Assembly (NCBI GenBank): GCA_036506495.1
Contig: DASXRQ010000011.1
Span: forward strand, 1-64,000
Reading direction: 5' to 3'
From: DASXRC01 sp036506495
Lineage (GTDB): Bacteria > Actinomycetota > Actinomycetes > Mycobacteriales > Micromonosporaceae
Length of the DNA stretch: 64,000 bases
Shown here: piece after piece, positions 8,441 to 18,500 of the stretch
Numbering within the stretch: position 1 is the first letter of the stretch
Layout of the letters: the number at the start of each line of letters is the position of its first letter
The notes under the pieces: model-generated
The model's database searches: none
The model's input: only the letters and a program-made list of their open reading frames with translations
What the model was told of the DNA's origin: nothing
Made by a program: the position numbers and the translations under genes

Positions 8441-10030
8441 TCACCAGGCACCGCGCACCCTGTCGCGCCAGGGCCGGCCGTCCGGGTCGTATAGCAACCG
8501 GTACGCCGGCATCGCCCACAGCCGCGTGAGCCTGCCCAGTCGGCGCGGGTTGTGCGGGCGCAGCCGGCCCGGTGGCCGCGGTCCCTCGCCGCCGCCGGCA
8601 TGCCACGCCTCCAGTGCCTCGGCGGACCTCGTGACCGCCCGGACGGCCGACTCCGGATCGATCAGATCGGCGTCCTCGCTGCCGTCGGGCGATCGGTCGA
8701 GGTGTTCGCGCATGAGCCGCAGCCGCAGATCGCGGGCGAAGACGCGGGCGCCGTCGCCCGTGCCGGCGGGGTCGGTGGGCTCGCGTGGGTCCCGGCTCGC
8801 GTCCAGCACCGCGCAGGACAGCTCGCTGTCGTGCGTCCACGATCGCCGGTTGAAGTTGTCGCTTCCGACGGTGGCCCACACGTCGTCCACGACGCAGACC
8901 TTCGCGTGCACGTACACCGGCACGCCGTCGTGGTTCTCGACGTCGAATACGTGCACCCGGCCCCGGCCCGCCCGCCGGCATACGTCCACCGCCTGTTCGC
9001 GTCCGAGCAGGTTGGGCGGCTGCGCCAACTGTGCGTCGACGTCCGGATGCCGCGGCACCACGATCACCAGGTGCAGAGTCGGACACGCCCGCAGCGCCTC
9101 GGCGAACAGCCGGGCGACCTGCCCCGACCACAGGTACTGGTCCTCGAGGTACACGATTCGCCTCGCCCGGCGCACGGCCTTGATGTAACCGTGTGCCACG
9201 GACCGCTCCCCGCGGGGTGCGAAGTCGTACCCCGGGCGTCGCGGCGGGTACGTCCGGAGCAGCTGCACCGCCGCGGTGCCGCACGTCGGGGGGTTGGCGG
9301 GTTGTGGCGGGAGCTTGCCGGCCGTCAGATCGGCGTGGCCGATCAGGTCCCGGGCCCACGCGATCGGGCTGTGCGCGTCCAGCGCGTGGTGGTCCTCCCA
9401 GCGCTCCCGGAAGGTCGCGTCGAACTCGCTGACAGCTGGCCCCCGGACCGCCAGCTGAACGTCGTGCCATGGCGGTCGGGGACCGTACGCCTCGGTCATC
9501 CGCACGGCCTGCGGATCCCCAGCGTGGCGGGCGTCGTCCCGGCGGCTGTGACACAGGTCGATGCCGCCCACGAAGGCGACGTCCCGATCTGGTTGGTGGG
9601 GGTGCCGCAGGACGACCAGCTTCTGGTGGTGCGAGCCGCCGCGGCGTACCCGCTGATCGAGCAGCACCTCTCCGCCCGCGGTCTCGACGGCATCGCCCAG
9701 CTCCTTGTTCTCTTCCTCGCTGTAGGTCAGAGCGTCCACATGCGAGCGCCACATCAGTCCCTTGACGACGACACCGCGCTTGGCGGCGCGGCTGAACAGC
9801 TCGGACACCGTCGGGCCATCGGGTCCCAAGCGTTCGTCCCGGTCACCGCGCCAGTCCGTAAAGAACAGGTGGTCACCCTCGTCGAGCGCCTCCACCTCCG
9901 TCACCAGCTGGGCGAAGTACACCGCGCCGTGCACTAGAGGCACGGCGAGGTTGCCCTCCGACCACGCCGCGACGCGAGTGCGATCGTTGCGCCGCTCCGC
10001 AGCTGTTAGGAACCAGTCCTCGGTACGCAC
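8441..10030 (-). CDS. Phospholipase D-like phosphodiesterase
   Basis: 529-residue cytosolic-looking protein of the PLD superfamily with two catalytic half-sites. The first, HHQKLVVL near residue 137, is followed by GGIDLCHSRRDD. The second, VHAKVCVVDD near 372, is followed by GSDNFNRRSW. Each contributes the HxK pair. There is no signal peptide, so it probably acts on intracellular phosphodiesters or phospholipids; the substrate cannot be told. It is transcribed away from the DUF2127 gene. The C-terminus (LYDPDGRPWRDRVRGAW) is typical of the actinobacterial PLD subfamily. Confidence 0.85.
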   Translation of the reverse strand: MRTEDWFLTAAERRNDRTRVAAWSEGNLAVPLVHGAVYFAQLVTEVEALDEGDHLFFTDWRGDRDERLGPDGPTVSELFSRAAKRGVVVKGLMWRSHVDALTYSEEENKELGDAVETAGGEVLLDQRVRRGGSHHQKLVVLRHPHQPDRDVAFVGGIDLCHSRRDDARHAGDPQAVRMTEAYGPRPPWHDVQLAVRGPAVSEFDATFRERWEDHHALDAHSPIAWARDLIGHADLTAGKLPPQPANPPTCGTAAVQLLRTYPPRRPGYDFAPRGERSVAHGYIKAVRRARRIVYLEDQYLWSGQVARLFAEALRACPTLHLVIVVPRHPDVDAQLAQPPNLLGREQAVDVCRRAGRGRVHVFDVENHDGVPVYVHAKVCVVDDVWATVGSDNFNRRSWTHDSELSCAVLDASRDPREPTDPAGTGDGARVFARDLRLRLMREHLDRSPDGSEDADLIDPESAVRAVTRSAEALEAWHAGGGEGPRPPGRLRPHNPRRLGRLTRLWAMPAYRLLYDPDGRPWRDRVRGAW

Positions 10031-10109
10031 CCGACCCTCCGCCCATCCCCAGGGCTCACGTTAAGGGCGATGGGCTCCGACCGCAGCTCGGGCGCGGCAC
10101 AATGCGGAG

Positions 10110-10640
10110 ATGGCGGTGCGCTGGTTCAGACCGCGCGACCCGCTCGACCGGGTCTTCGAGGTCGGCATCATCGCCAAGGGACTGGACGGATTGCTCGAGC
10201 TGGTTGGCGGGCTGCTGCTGCTCCTGGTGTCACCGGCCACCATCAACGATTTTGTTGGCCGGATCACCCAACACGAACTGTCCGAGGAACCGCACGACTT
10301 CGTCGCCACGCGCCTGCTCCACCTGACCGCCGGCCTGACCGGCTCGGCCACCCACTTCGCCGCCGCCTACCTGCTGGCGCACGGCGTGGTCAAGGTCCTG
10401 CTGGTGATCGCGCTACTCCGCAACCAGCTGTGGGCGTACCCGTGGATGATCGGGTTCTTGATGACATTCATCGTTTATCAGCTCTACCGCATCGCTCTCG
10501 CTCCCGCGGCGTGGCTCGTCGCCCTGACCATCTTTGACGCCGCGGTCGTCTGGTTGACGTGGCGAGAATGGCGCAAGCAGACACGTGAAGCCCGGCCGTC
10601 GCATCGCGCGGCGCCCGGGCCGAGGGGAGGCAGGCGATGA
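10110..10640 (+). CDS. DUF2127 membrane protein
   Basis: 176 residues with about four transmembrane helices. The family signature runs from DRVFEVGIIAKGLDGLLEL through HFAAAYLLAHGVVKVLLV to the WPWMIG-like YPWMIGFLMTFIVYQLYR. Function of the family is unknown. The ATG at 10110 is preceded at six bases by CACAAT, a plausible -10, so the mRNA may be leaderless. It overlaps the VOC gene by ATGA, indicating coupled translation. Confidence 0.85.
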   Translation: MAVRWFRPRDPLDRVFEVGIIAKGLDGLLELVGGLLLLLVSPATINDFVGRITQHELSEEPHDFVATRLLHLTAGLTGSATHFAAAYLLAHGVVKVLLVIALLRNQLWAYPWMIGFLMTFIVYQLYRIALAPAAWLVALTIFDAAVVWLTWREWRKQTREARPSHRAAPGPRGGRR

Positions 10641-11050
10641 CATCCGCACCTCGGACTCCAGTGATATCCGTGATGCTGGCGGTGTCCGACGCCGCGGCGG
10701 CCGCACGATGGTACGCACAGGCACTCGGCGCGACCGAACTGTGGAACCTCGGTGGGGTCGTCGGGCTGACCGTCGAGGGAGCCCCGTTCTTCCTGGGCGA
10801 ACCGGCGAACAACGGATGGGACACTCCCGCGACCCTCGGCTCCCGGACGGTGCGGGTCGAGGTGTTCGTGGACGACCCCGATGGCTTCATCGACCGTGCC
10901 ATGGCCGCCGGAGCGGACGGCAGCGTCGACGAGATCCGCGAACACGAGGCGCCCTGGGGCATTCACCGTCAAGGGGGCTTCATCGACCCGTTCGGCCACC
11001 TGTGGCTCGTCGGTGACAGATCCCCGTTGAGCACGCACGGCGCCCGGTAG
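10637..11050 (+). CDS. VOC (glyoxalase/bleomycin-resistance fold) protein
   Basis: 137-residue protein with the two beta-alpha-beta-beta-beta repeats of the vicinal oxygen chelate superfamily. Signs are VISVMLAVSDAAAAARWY at the N-terminus and HRQGGFIDPFGHLWLV near the C-terminus, both typical of the PhnB/glyoxalase-like subfamily. Substrate is unknown; members include dioxygenases, isomerases and drug-binding proteins. Start overlaps the DUF2127 stop, so the two genes form an operon. Confidence 0.83.
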   Translation: MTSAPRTPVISVMLAVSDAAAAARWYAQALGATELWNLGGVVGLTVEGAPFFLGEPANNGWDTPATLGSRTVRVEVFVDDPDGFIDRAMAAGADGSVDEIREHEAPWGIHRQGGFIDPFGHLWLVGDRSPLSTHGAR

Positions 11051-11060
11051 AAACGGGGCC

Positions 11061-11693
11061 TCAGAATCCTTCCGGCTCGGGCGCGGCGGGCTCTGGCTCC
11101 GCCGCGGTCGGCTCCTTGGTGATGATCGGATGGATCGCCACGATCAGGCGATGGTCGCGGCCGCGCGGCGCCGCCTCGTCGTGGTACTTGCGGACGAGCG
11201 ACGTGACCGCGTTCGCCAGCTCCTCGGCGAAGGCGGCCCGGTCGGCGGCGGAGGCGAAGCGCACCTCACCGTCGAGAGCGAACGTCGCCACCCGCTTCCG
11301 CGCGTTCGACGCGCCGGTGATCAGCGCGCCGACGTCGCGGACCAGCCGGGCGGCGACCGCGAGCAGCCAGCGCGCCGAGAGCCGGTCCGGCGCGCGGGAC
11401 GGGTCGGGCTGGACCGCCGCGAGCGCAGCCGGCGAGATGACGTACGACGCGGCCGTGGCACGCATGAGCCGCTCGTTCATGTTGCCCTTGCGGCGCTCCT
11501 CGACGAGCTCCACCAGCCCATGCCGCTCCAACTCGTGCAGGTGGTAGTTCACCTTCTGGCGGGCCATGCCCACCGTGGCGGCGAGCATGGTGGCCGAGGC
11601 GGGCTCGGCCAGCTCAGCGAGCAGCCGCGCGCGGATCGGGTCCAGCGACACTTCGGCCGCCGCCGCGTCTTCAATCACCGCCACGTCGTACAC
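11061..11693 (-). CDS. ArsR-like winged-helix transcriptional regulator
   Basis: 210-residue regulator. Residues about 10-80 form a winged helix (DPIRARLLAELAEPASATML, then RQKVNYHLHELERHGLVELV as recognition helix and wing), followed by a ligand-binding or dimerisation region ending in DHRLIVAIHP. The GTG at 11691-11693 gives the N-terminus VYDVAVIEDAAAAEVSLDP, which fits this actinobacterial family; an in-frame ATG at 11718-11720 sits inside the palindrome and would shorten the leader. Probably autoregulated through the repeats just upstream. Target genes are unclear; the DUF2127-VOC operon converges on it. Confidence 0.8.
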   Translation of the reverse strand: MYDVAVIEDAAAAEVSLDPIRARLLAELAEPASATMLAATVGMARQKVNYHLHELERHGLVELVEERRKGNMNERLMRATAASYVISPAALAAVQPDPSRAPDRLSARWLLAVAARLVRDVGALITGASNARKRVATFALDGEVRFASAADRAAFAEELANAVTSLVRKYHDEAAPRGRDHRLIVAIHPIITKEPTAAEPEPAAPEPEGF

Positions 11694-11710
11694 GCAACCA
11701 GCATCAAACC

Positions 11711-11747
11711 GACAAGTCATGTTGTCAAGGCGCGTGACCTTGTCAAG
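11711..11747. promoter_or_regulatory. Candidate operator of the ArsR-like regulator
   Basis: Palindrome GACAAGTCATGTTGTC (11711-11726) is overlapped by two direct TTGTCAAG repeats (11722-11729 and 11740-11747) spaced 18 bases apart. On the minus strand the repeats read CTTGACAA and each contains a TTGACA -35 hexamer. A regulator dimer bound here would cover its own promoter. Inferred from sequence symmetry. Confidence 0.5.
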
Positions 11748-11938
11748 ACCAACCACTCGTCGGGGACTGGACGAGGTGCTCTGGGCCCTCGTCCGTTCCC
11801 CAACCGCGTCAGTCAGGGCGCGGGTGGCGCGTAACGAGCACCATCCTGCTCGGCGCCTTCTCCTGTCGGCTTCGAGACCGCTCGATGGACCGGCGCGGGC
11901 AACCGGTGCACGGTTTCCCCAGGGTTCAGGGAGGCGGG

Positions 11939-13408
11939 ATGAAGCGACTCAAGCGCCGGTGGCGCACTCTCGGCGTGGTCCTCTGGGCGGCGGCGACCGT
12001 CACGTTCGCCTGGGCGGTGGCCGCGTACGCGGACCGCGGGTTCGCGTTCACCCCGCGCTGGTCCGCCTTGTTCGCGGCGTGGGCCATGCTGACGATCACA
12101 TTGGGGCTGGACTGGTTGGTCCGGCGGCAGGGCGACGAGTCGGTGGAGCGGGCGGCGGAGCTCGCGAAGCAGCGAGCGGACGCCGCGCGGGCGTACGCCG
12201 CCCAGGTCGCGCGCGCGGCCCACCGCGAGCACCGCAGCCCGCTCGGCAAGGACGTCGTCGCCGCTGGTCGGATCGCGGTCAGCGCGGCCGCGGAGTACGC
12301 CTCGGCGCTGGTTCGCGCCCGCCGGGCCGGCCTGAAGTCGCTGGTGGTCGGTGCCGACGGCCGGGCGTCCACGAGCAAGATCCAGGCGGTGATGTGGACG
12401 TACGGAATCCTGTACACGCTCCTCTACATGGTCGTCCTCGGGCGCACCCTGTTCGGAACGGCCGAGACGCGTGGGGTCGGCGCGTTCGGCGACGCGTTCG
12501 CGGACTTCCTCAACGCCGGCTTCCGGCCGGAGTACATCGCGCTGCTCGGCCTGCCCATCGCGGGAGCGGTCGCGGCCAAGGGCATCACATCGGGGAAGAT
12601 CGTCAACCAGGACCTGCTCAAGCCTCCACCGACCGCCGAGCCGGGCGTCGGCCGCGGGCTCGCCGAGGCGGTCAGCAACGACGCCGGCCAGACCGACATG
12701 GTGGACTTCCAGTACTTCGCCTTCAACCTCATCGCGCTGCTGTACTTCTTCCTCAGCTTCGCGACCACCAGCGCGCTGGACCCAAGCAAGGGCCTGCCGA
12801 CGATCCCACCCACACTGCTGGCGCTGTCCGGCGTGTCGACCACGGCGTACCTGGTGAAGAAGCAGCTGGAGACCGGCGTCGCGCCGGTCATCACGTCCGT
12901 AACCCCGATGCGCATCGTGCTCGGGACCGACCGCCACCTTCTCATCACGGGCGACGGGTTCCTTGCCGAGGGCAAACCGGTGGCCACCGTGTTCAACCAG
13001 GTGCTGCTGGACGGGCGGCCGTTGCCCACGTCGGACTGGTCCACGACATCGGTGACCATCGTGCTCCCCGACCTCACCGACCGCGTGGCGCTCGAGGAAC
13101 TCGGCTGGCGGGAGACCCTGCCGACCCGGCCGGCGGCGCTGATCGTCCGCGACGACAGGGGCGCGAGCAGCCCCGTCGTCGACGTCGACGTCGTGCTGCC
13201 CGGCGGGGTCATCGAGGAGCCGCCCGGCGTGGTCGAGGAACCGCCCGGGGTCGTCGAGGAGCGGCCCGCGACGGTGGACGAGCAGCCTGCGACGGTGGAC
13301 GAGGGTGGCTCGGAGAAGGTCGCTGTGGGCGACGAGGAGGGTCAGACGCAGAACCTCGCGGAGGAACCGACCGTCGTCATCGCCGAGCGCGGCGGTGGGC
13401 CGGGCTGA
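11939..13408 (+). CDS. Multi-pass membrane protein with IPT-like domain and repetitive tail
   Basis: 489 residues, family not recognised. Two helices lie near residues 9-30 and 38-55, followed by a charged, probably coiled-coil stretch (ERAAELAKQRADAARAYAAQ). Three more helices lie near 140, 185 and 255. From about 310 an IPT/TIG-like beta segment follows (VITSVTPMRIVLGTDRHLLI, then GDGFLAEG). The C-terminal 65 residues are acidic repeats of PPGVVEE and PATVDE. The ATG at 11939 follows GGGAGGCGGG; upstream in-frame starts lack an SD. It stands alone between the ArsR-like regulator and the convergent methyltransferase. Possibly an envelope scaffold. Confidence 0.72.
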   Translation: MKRLKRRWRTLGVVLWAAATVTFAWAVAAYADRGFAFTPRWSALFAAWAMLTITLGLDWLVRRQGDESVERAAELAKQRADAARAYAAQVARAAHREHRSPLGKDVVAAGRIAVSAAAEYASALVRARRAGLKSLVVGADGRASTSKIQAVMWTYGILYTLLYMVVLGRTLFGTAETRGVGAFGDAFADFLNAGFRPEYIALLGLPIAGAVAAKGITSGKIVNQDLLKPPPTAEPGVGRGLAEAVSNDAGQTDMVDFQYFAFNLIALLYFFLSFATTSALDPSKGLPTIPPTLLALSGVSTTAYLVKKQLETGVAPVITSVTPMRIVLGTDRHLLITGDGFLAEGKPVATVFNQVLLDGRPLPTSDWSTTSVTIVLPDLTDRVALEELGWRETLPTRPAALIVRDDRGASSPVVDVDVVLPGGVIEEPPGVVEEPPGVVEERPATVDEQPATVDEGGSEKVAVGDEEGQTQNLAEEPTVVIAERGGGPG

Positions 13409-13420
13409 GTCCCGACTCGG

Positions 13421-14077
13421 TCAGAGTGGGGCGCCGCCTGAGGCCGCCGCTCCGGCCGGCTTGATCGCCGCGAGCCGCTCGACGGTGCCTGCCTTGAGCC
13501 GCTCCGCCTCCGCGATCGCGAACCCGATCGCCTCGGCGATCAGGCGTGGCCGCCTGGTTTGGTACTCACCCGCCGACCGGATGGTGCGCTTCTCCACGAG
13601 CCGCTGGATGGCCAGGATCGGGGGCCAGGTGCTGCCGATGTGATCGAGCAGCAGGAGGCGTCCGCCGGGGCGCAGTACCCGCCACATCTCCGCCAGCGCG
13701 GCCCGGTCATCGGGGATCGCGCACATGGACAGCGTGCAGACGACCGTGTCGAACGACTCATCCGCGAATGGCAACGCCTGCGCGTCGCCCTCGGCCAAGG
13801 ACACCGGACGGGTCAGGTCCCGGGCCCGCAGCTTGGCCTGGGAGAGCATCGCCGGGCTGAGTTCCACGCCGGTCACGCTCACCTCGGCCGGGTAGAGCGG
13901 CAGGTTCCGGCCGGTGCCGACAGCGACCTCTAGCACCTCACCCCGAGCACGCGAGCACACCCACTCCCGCCCGCCCCCGAACTGCACCCACTCGATGAAT
14001 CGCATTCCGCTGTCGTAGCGCGGGGCGAAGGTGTCCCACACGCGGCGTACCTTCGCGGTCGATCCTTCGACTCCCAC
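13421..14077 (-). CDS. Class I SAM-dependent methyltransferase
   Basis: 218-residue Rossmann-fold methyltransferase of the Methyltransf_11 (UbiE/PmtA-like) type. Motif I is VLEVAVGTGRNL, acidic motif II is VTGVELSPAML, motif III is DAQALPFADESFDTVVCTLS, and post-motif VLRPGGRLLLLDH is clear. The hydrophobic C-terminus (WPPILAIQRLVEKRTIR) resembles phospholipid methyltransferases. The GTG at 14075-14077 has the SD GGGAGG six bases upstream. It is last in the minus-strand run that includes the glycopolymer genes, 25 bases after the beta-propeller gene. Confidence 0.85.
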   Translation of the reverse strand: MGVEGSTAKVRRVWDTFAPRYDSGMRFIEWVQFGGGREWVCSRARGEVLEVAVGTGRNLPLYPAEVSVTGVELSPAMLSQAKLRARDLTRPVSLAEGDAQALPFADESFDTVVCTLSMCAIPDDRAALAEMWRVLRPGGRLLLLDHIGSTWPPILAIQRLVEKRTIRSAGEYQTRRPRLIAEAIGFAIAEAERLKAGTVERLAAIKPAGAAASGGAPL

Positions 14078-14102
14078 CCACACCCTCCCTCGGCCGACGC
14101 GT

Positions 14103-15479
14103 CTAGGTCGGAAGCCGCCAGGCCCTGACTTCGTACCGGAACGTGGCACACACGACGTAGTCCCCCGGGTGCTGGCAGTACATCACCTCGGGCAGCACGG
14201 CGAGCCGCTCCACGGCGCGGAGCTCAGGCAGGTACCGGCCCAACCAGACGCTGCGATTCTCGGGCGGCGGCTGCGGCATCGTCATCAGGTACGCCGCGCC
14301 GCGCCCCTGCTCGACGGGCGTCCATCGTCCGAGACTTACGATCGTCCGGCCGGTCCGGACGTCGATGAGGTCCGACGTCGCCTGGTCCTGCCGGAGGGCC
14401 GTGCCCGTTGCTCGCGGCCACGGCGAACCTAGGTCGTTGGCGATCACGAGGTCCGGGCGAACCCAGGCGTTCTCTCCGGTGATGGGGTCGACCGCCCGCA
14501 GTCCGGCATCCGTGGGCAGGCAGATGAACGAGCCGCACGCCACACCTGTCATCCAGTCTCGGAGCACGCGGGCGTTCCACCGCCACGCGAGGTCGTCAAC
14601 GCCGTACGCCGTCAAAAGCGTCGGATCCGAGTCCTCGGACAGCAGGACGGCGCCGTTGACCGGGTTGAGCTGGCTGAGAGTGTCCAATGTGGGCATCGGG
14701 CGTTCGGCGATCATTTTGCCGGTCGCCAGGTCATAGCTGCGCAGTTTCCCGGAGCCGGTCAGCGTGACGAGCCGGGTGAGCTCCTGCCCGGGCGTCGAGA
14801 TCCAATCGAACGAATACTGCCGATAACCGTCCTGATCGAGCCGGAGCGACCAGATCGGCCGCGCCGTCCGCGGCTCGACGAGGTCGATGTCCATGCCCCA
14901 GCCGCCGGCGCCCAGCGGAAGCGGAAACTCGCGTGTCATGACCAGCCGGCCGCCGGCCGCTGTCCCATTCACGACCCCGTCCCGCCGCCACAACCTCGCG
15001 CCGTCGTGCGCGTCGAACCCCGTCGACCATGCGCCCGGTTCGCCAGGCCCCGAGGTGCTGCCCCAATCGGTCACGACGACGACGTCGCCGAACATCAGGA
15101 CGCCAACATTGCCCTCGAGGCGGGTGGCACCCGTCGGCACCGCCCACCGCCTCGCGCCGTCGGCGAGGCGGTACGCAATCAGCTCGGTGCTATTCGGGTG
15201 CCAGGTCAGGGCGTACACCGCGTCGCCGCCGACGGCCATCTCCCCGTTGCCGCCCAGTGGCGCCGTGAGGGTGGGAATCAGCCCGCGAGAGATCGGCGCC
15301 GCCCCGGTCACGGCGGCCAGCGTGATGCCCACAGTCGCCGCGATCAGCAGGCGCCGGAGGAACCGCCACGGCCGTCTGGCCTCCGGGAGGCCGGGCCATG
15401 CCGCGTCGCGGTCGGCCCGGTCGGCATCGGCCCGGTCGAGCACGCCGAGATCAATGATCGCGGGCTGTACGCCGGCCAC
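14103..15479 (-). CDS. Membrane-anchored PQQ-like beta-propeller protein
   Basis: 458 residues. A cytoplasmic N-terminus of about 40 residues is followed by one transmembrane helix (FLRRLLIAATVGITLAAVTG) and an extracytoplasmic domain. That domain has repeated PQQ-like blades, recognisable as AYRLADGARRWAVPTG, FDAHDGARLWRRDG, SYDLATGKMIAER and RAVDPITGENAWVRPD. Such proteins usually scaffold or sense at the cell surface rather than bind PQQ. The GTG at 15477-15479 has GGAGG close upstream. It lies 104 bases after the GT2/TagF gene and 25 before the methyltransferase, so a role in the same envelope pathway is possible. Confidence 0.8.
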   Translation of the reverse strand: MAGVQPAIIDLGVLDRADADRADRDAAWPGLPEARRPWRFLRRLLIAATVGITLAAVTGAAPISRGLIPTLTAPLGGNGEMAVGGDAVYALTWHPNSTELIAYRLADGARRWAVPTGATRLEGNVGVLMFGDVVVVTDWGSTSGPGEPGAWSTGFDAHDGARLWRRDGVVNGTAAGGRLVMTREFPLPLGAGGWGMDIDLVEPRTARPIWSLRLDQDGYRQYSFDWISTPGQELTRLVTLTGSGKLRSYDLATGKMIAERPMPTLDTLSQLNPVNGAVLLSEDSDPTLLTAYGVDDLAWRWNARVLRDWMTGVACGSFICLPTDAGLRAVDPITGENAWVRPDLVIANDLGSPWPRATGTALRQDQATSDLIDVRTGRTIVSLGRWTPVEQGRGAAYLMTMPQPPPENRSVWLGRYLPELRAVERLAVLPEVMYCQHPGDYVVCATFRYEVRAWRLPT

Positions 15480-15583
15480 GACACCTCCGCATCGGCTCGG
15501 ACACCCTGCTACGAGCCTACGAGCGGGCAGCGCGTTCCACCCAGGGCCGCCGGGCGAGGACCGGCGCGGGGAGGACAGCCCCG

Positions 15584-18500
15584 TCAGCCGAGCTCGAGCA
15601 TCCGATCGACCACCCGCGCGGTGGCGTGCCCGTCGTCCAGGTCGCACGCTCGGGCGGCGAACACGCGGTACGCGTCGCGGTACCGGTCCACGACCGCATC
15701 GATGTCCCGGATCGCGGCGATCACCTCATCGGAGGTGGCGAGCAGCGGACCCGGCGCCTCCGCCTCGAAGTCGACGTAGAAGCCGCGCAGCCGATCCCGG
15801 TAGTGCTCCAGGTCGTACGTGAAGAACAGCATCGGGCGGCCGGTGTTCGCGAAGTCGAACATTACCGACGAGTAGTCCGTCACCAGGATGTCGGCAGCCG
15901 CGAGGAGATCGGCGATGTCCGGGTACGTCGAGACATCCCAGACGAACCCGCCGCCGGCCTGCGGGACCTCGTCGACGACGTTCGGGTGCGCGCGCACGAG
16001 GACGATGTGGTCGTCACCCAGCAGCTGCTCGGCCCGCTCGACGTCAAGCTGCAGCGAGATCTTGTACCGCCCGGGGCCGTAGTACTCGTCGTCCCGCCAA
16101 GTCGGCGCGTACAGCACGATCTTCTTGTCGGCGGGCAGGCCGAGCCTCTCGCGGACCTCCTTGGCCACCTTCGAGGTGTCCCGGCAGAGCACGTCGTTGC
16201 GGGGATAGCCACTCTCCAGGATCTCGCCGTCGAATCCGAACGCGCTACGCAGGATCGGCGTGCTGAACCTGTTCGGGGACAGCAACAGGCTCCAGTTGGG
16301 AACCTCGTGGTCGAGCCTTTCCAGGTACGTCGGGTCGGCGAACCGCACGTCGTTGATGTCGTGCGCGATCCGCTTCAGTGGAGTGCCATGCCAGGTCTGC
16401 ACGACGACCTGGCCGTCCCGGCGGCGGAACCACTCCGGGAGGTGCTGGTTGGTGACGATGTACCGGCAGGTGGCGAACGCGTCGTACCAATCCGTGCCGG
16501 ACAGCCGCACGAGGCTGGCCGTCTCCGGCAGGGCCACCTGACCGTCGCGCACCACCCACAGGTGCTCGACCGGCGTGCCGCGGGCGACCAGCTCCTCGTG
16601 GATGGCGCGCGGGCTGTCGGAGTACTGCCGACCGGTGAAGCTGTTGAAAAGCACGGCATCGCGCAGCGGCTGCCGGAGCATGGCCGGATATCGGCGATCG
16701 CGCAGTCGCGCCTGGCCGAACGTGCCGCGCTCGTCGACGTCCAGGTCGGGTCGCACGCGTACCGCGAGCCGCTCCAGATGGGTCCGCTCCAGGCTGATCT
16801 CGCGGTGCGCGTCGACCACGGTGAGTGGGACATCATCCGGGGCTCCGCCGGCCATCGGCAGCTCGACGTTGGCCTGCGGTCCCCCGCCCGCCGGTCGCGC
16901 CAGCACGTCCCATGTGCCCGTGCGGAGGTGCACGGTGCCGGCGTAGGTCGGCACGGCGACCGGGTTCACCCGCACCGACCACCGCCGATCCGCCACCGAC
17001 GCCGCGAAGGCCCGCTCCTCGCGGGCGCCGCGCAGCCGGAGGACGACCTCCACGTCTCCCGTGAACGTCGGCGGGACATCGCCCCGCAGCTCGAACTCCT
17101 CGCCGTTCACCCACCGCGCCCCGGTGATGGCCGGCCCGGCCGGCAGAGCCGACACCTCGAGGCCTCCGTCGACGGTCCGCTGGACGTGCAGGTCGCGGTC
17201 GCCGTCCGTCAGCCGTGCCTCGACAAAGCTCTCGTCCACGACGACCGCGCGGGTCTGCGCCGGATCGTTGTTGGCCACGAACTCGACGAACCACCGGTCG
17301 CCGACCTCACCGACGATCGCCGTCCTCACCGGAGCCAGCGCGGCCCGTAGATCGCTCAGCGGAACGGTGACCGCGAACCGGCGGCCGTCCACGCGGGCCG
17401 GGTAGCTGCGCCAGGTCACTCCGGGTGCCCGGGACAGCCGGACCGAGCCGCTCGACGGGGCCAGCGCACCGGGCAGGTCGCCCTCGATCTCGATCGCGTC
17501 TTCGGTGAACCGGCTGGCGAGGGCGCGGGCCACCACCCGCTCCACGCGGATCTGCAGCTTCCACGCCGAAAGGTGCGGGGTGATCCGCACGTCGTCCTCG
17601 ACGTACCTGGGCACGAGTGACAGCCGGCCCGCCTCGTCACCGGCGCGCAGCGGACCGCGACTCTTCTGGCCCCGAGCCACCACGCCCGCCGAGACCGACC
17701 AGACGCCGTCCGCCCACGTGCCATCCTTGCCCCGCAACGCCCGCACGTCGATCGCTGCGTCGAAGCCCGACCAGTCGTACGTGCAATGCTCCAGGTTGGA
17801 GTCGGCCGTCGCGTCTGGACACCGGCGCGGCGTTCCCAACACCGGAATCACCCGGCCGTCGGACTCCTGGCCGACCCATAACATGCGTACGGCACTCCAT
17901 GGCCTTGGCACCTTCGCGCCCTGGATGAACGCGTGGCCGCGCACGTGCAGCTTGTCCCCGACCCAGCTGACCTTGTGCAGTTTCGTGCGGGGAGTCGGCA
18001 CACCGGCCCGGTACAGCTCGCGCGGCAGCTCCGGCCGCCCGGCGTCCAGGAAGGGCAGCTCGTGATAGCGGCGGAGCCCGCGGCGCACGATCGGGGTCGG
18101 CCCCATCCGGAGGGCCAGGATCATGGTCAGCAGGTCGGGAAGCATGCGCTCACGAACGAGGTGCCACTGCAGCCGGGTGGACGTGTGCAGCGCCTCGACG
18201 GCGCCGAGCGCGGCCCGGTCGAGGAACTCGTTGCACCGGTCCATGAACGTGTGCTGGTACTCCTCGTCGACATCCGGCAGGACGCGCATGTAGAGCATCA
18301 GGTCGCCGCGCAGCGCCGACGTGTCGTACCACAGCTTGACCTTCGTCTGCTTGTGCTCGGCGAGCAGTCGGCTGACGGAGTCCACCCCGTTGAACCGGTC
18401 GACGAAGTTCTGGAGCTCCTCACGTCGCTGAGTAATCGAGCGGTCCGGGCCCTCGCGTTCGCGCCAGTAGTAGATCGGAACGGATAGCACGTCGACCGAA

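Noticed and set aside
4678..8529. Long plus-strand open frames opposite the M36 protease and ogt genes
   Set aside because: Arginine/valine-rich translations antisense to well-supported genes; they arise from third-position GC bias and have no SD or motifs.
15006..17350. Plus-strand frames opposite the beta-propeller and GT2/TagF genes
   Set aside because: Shadow frames without start signals or motifs.
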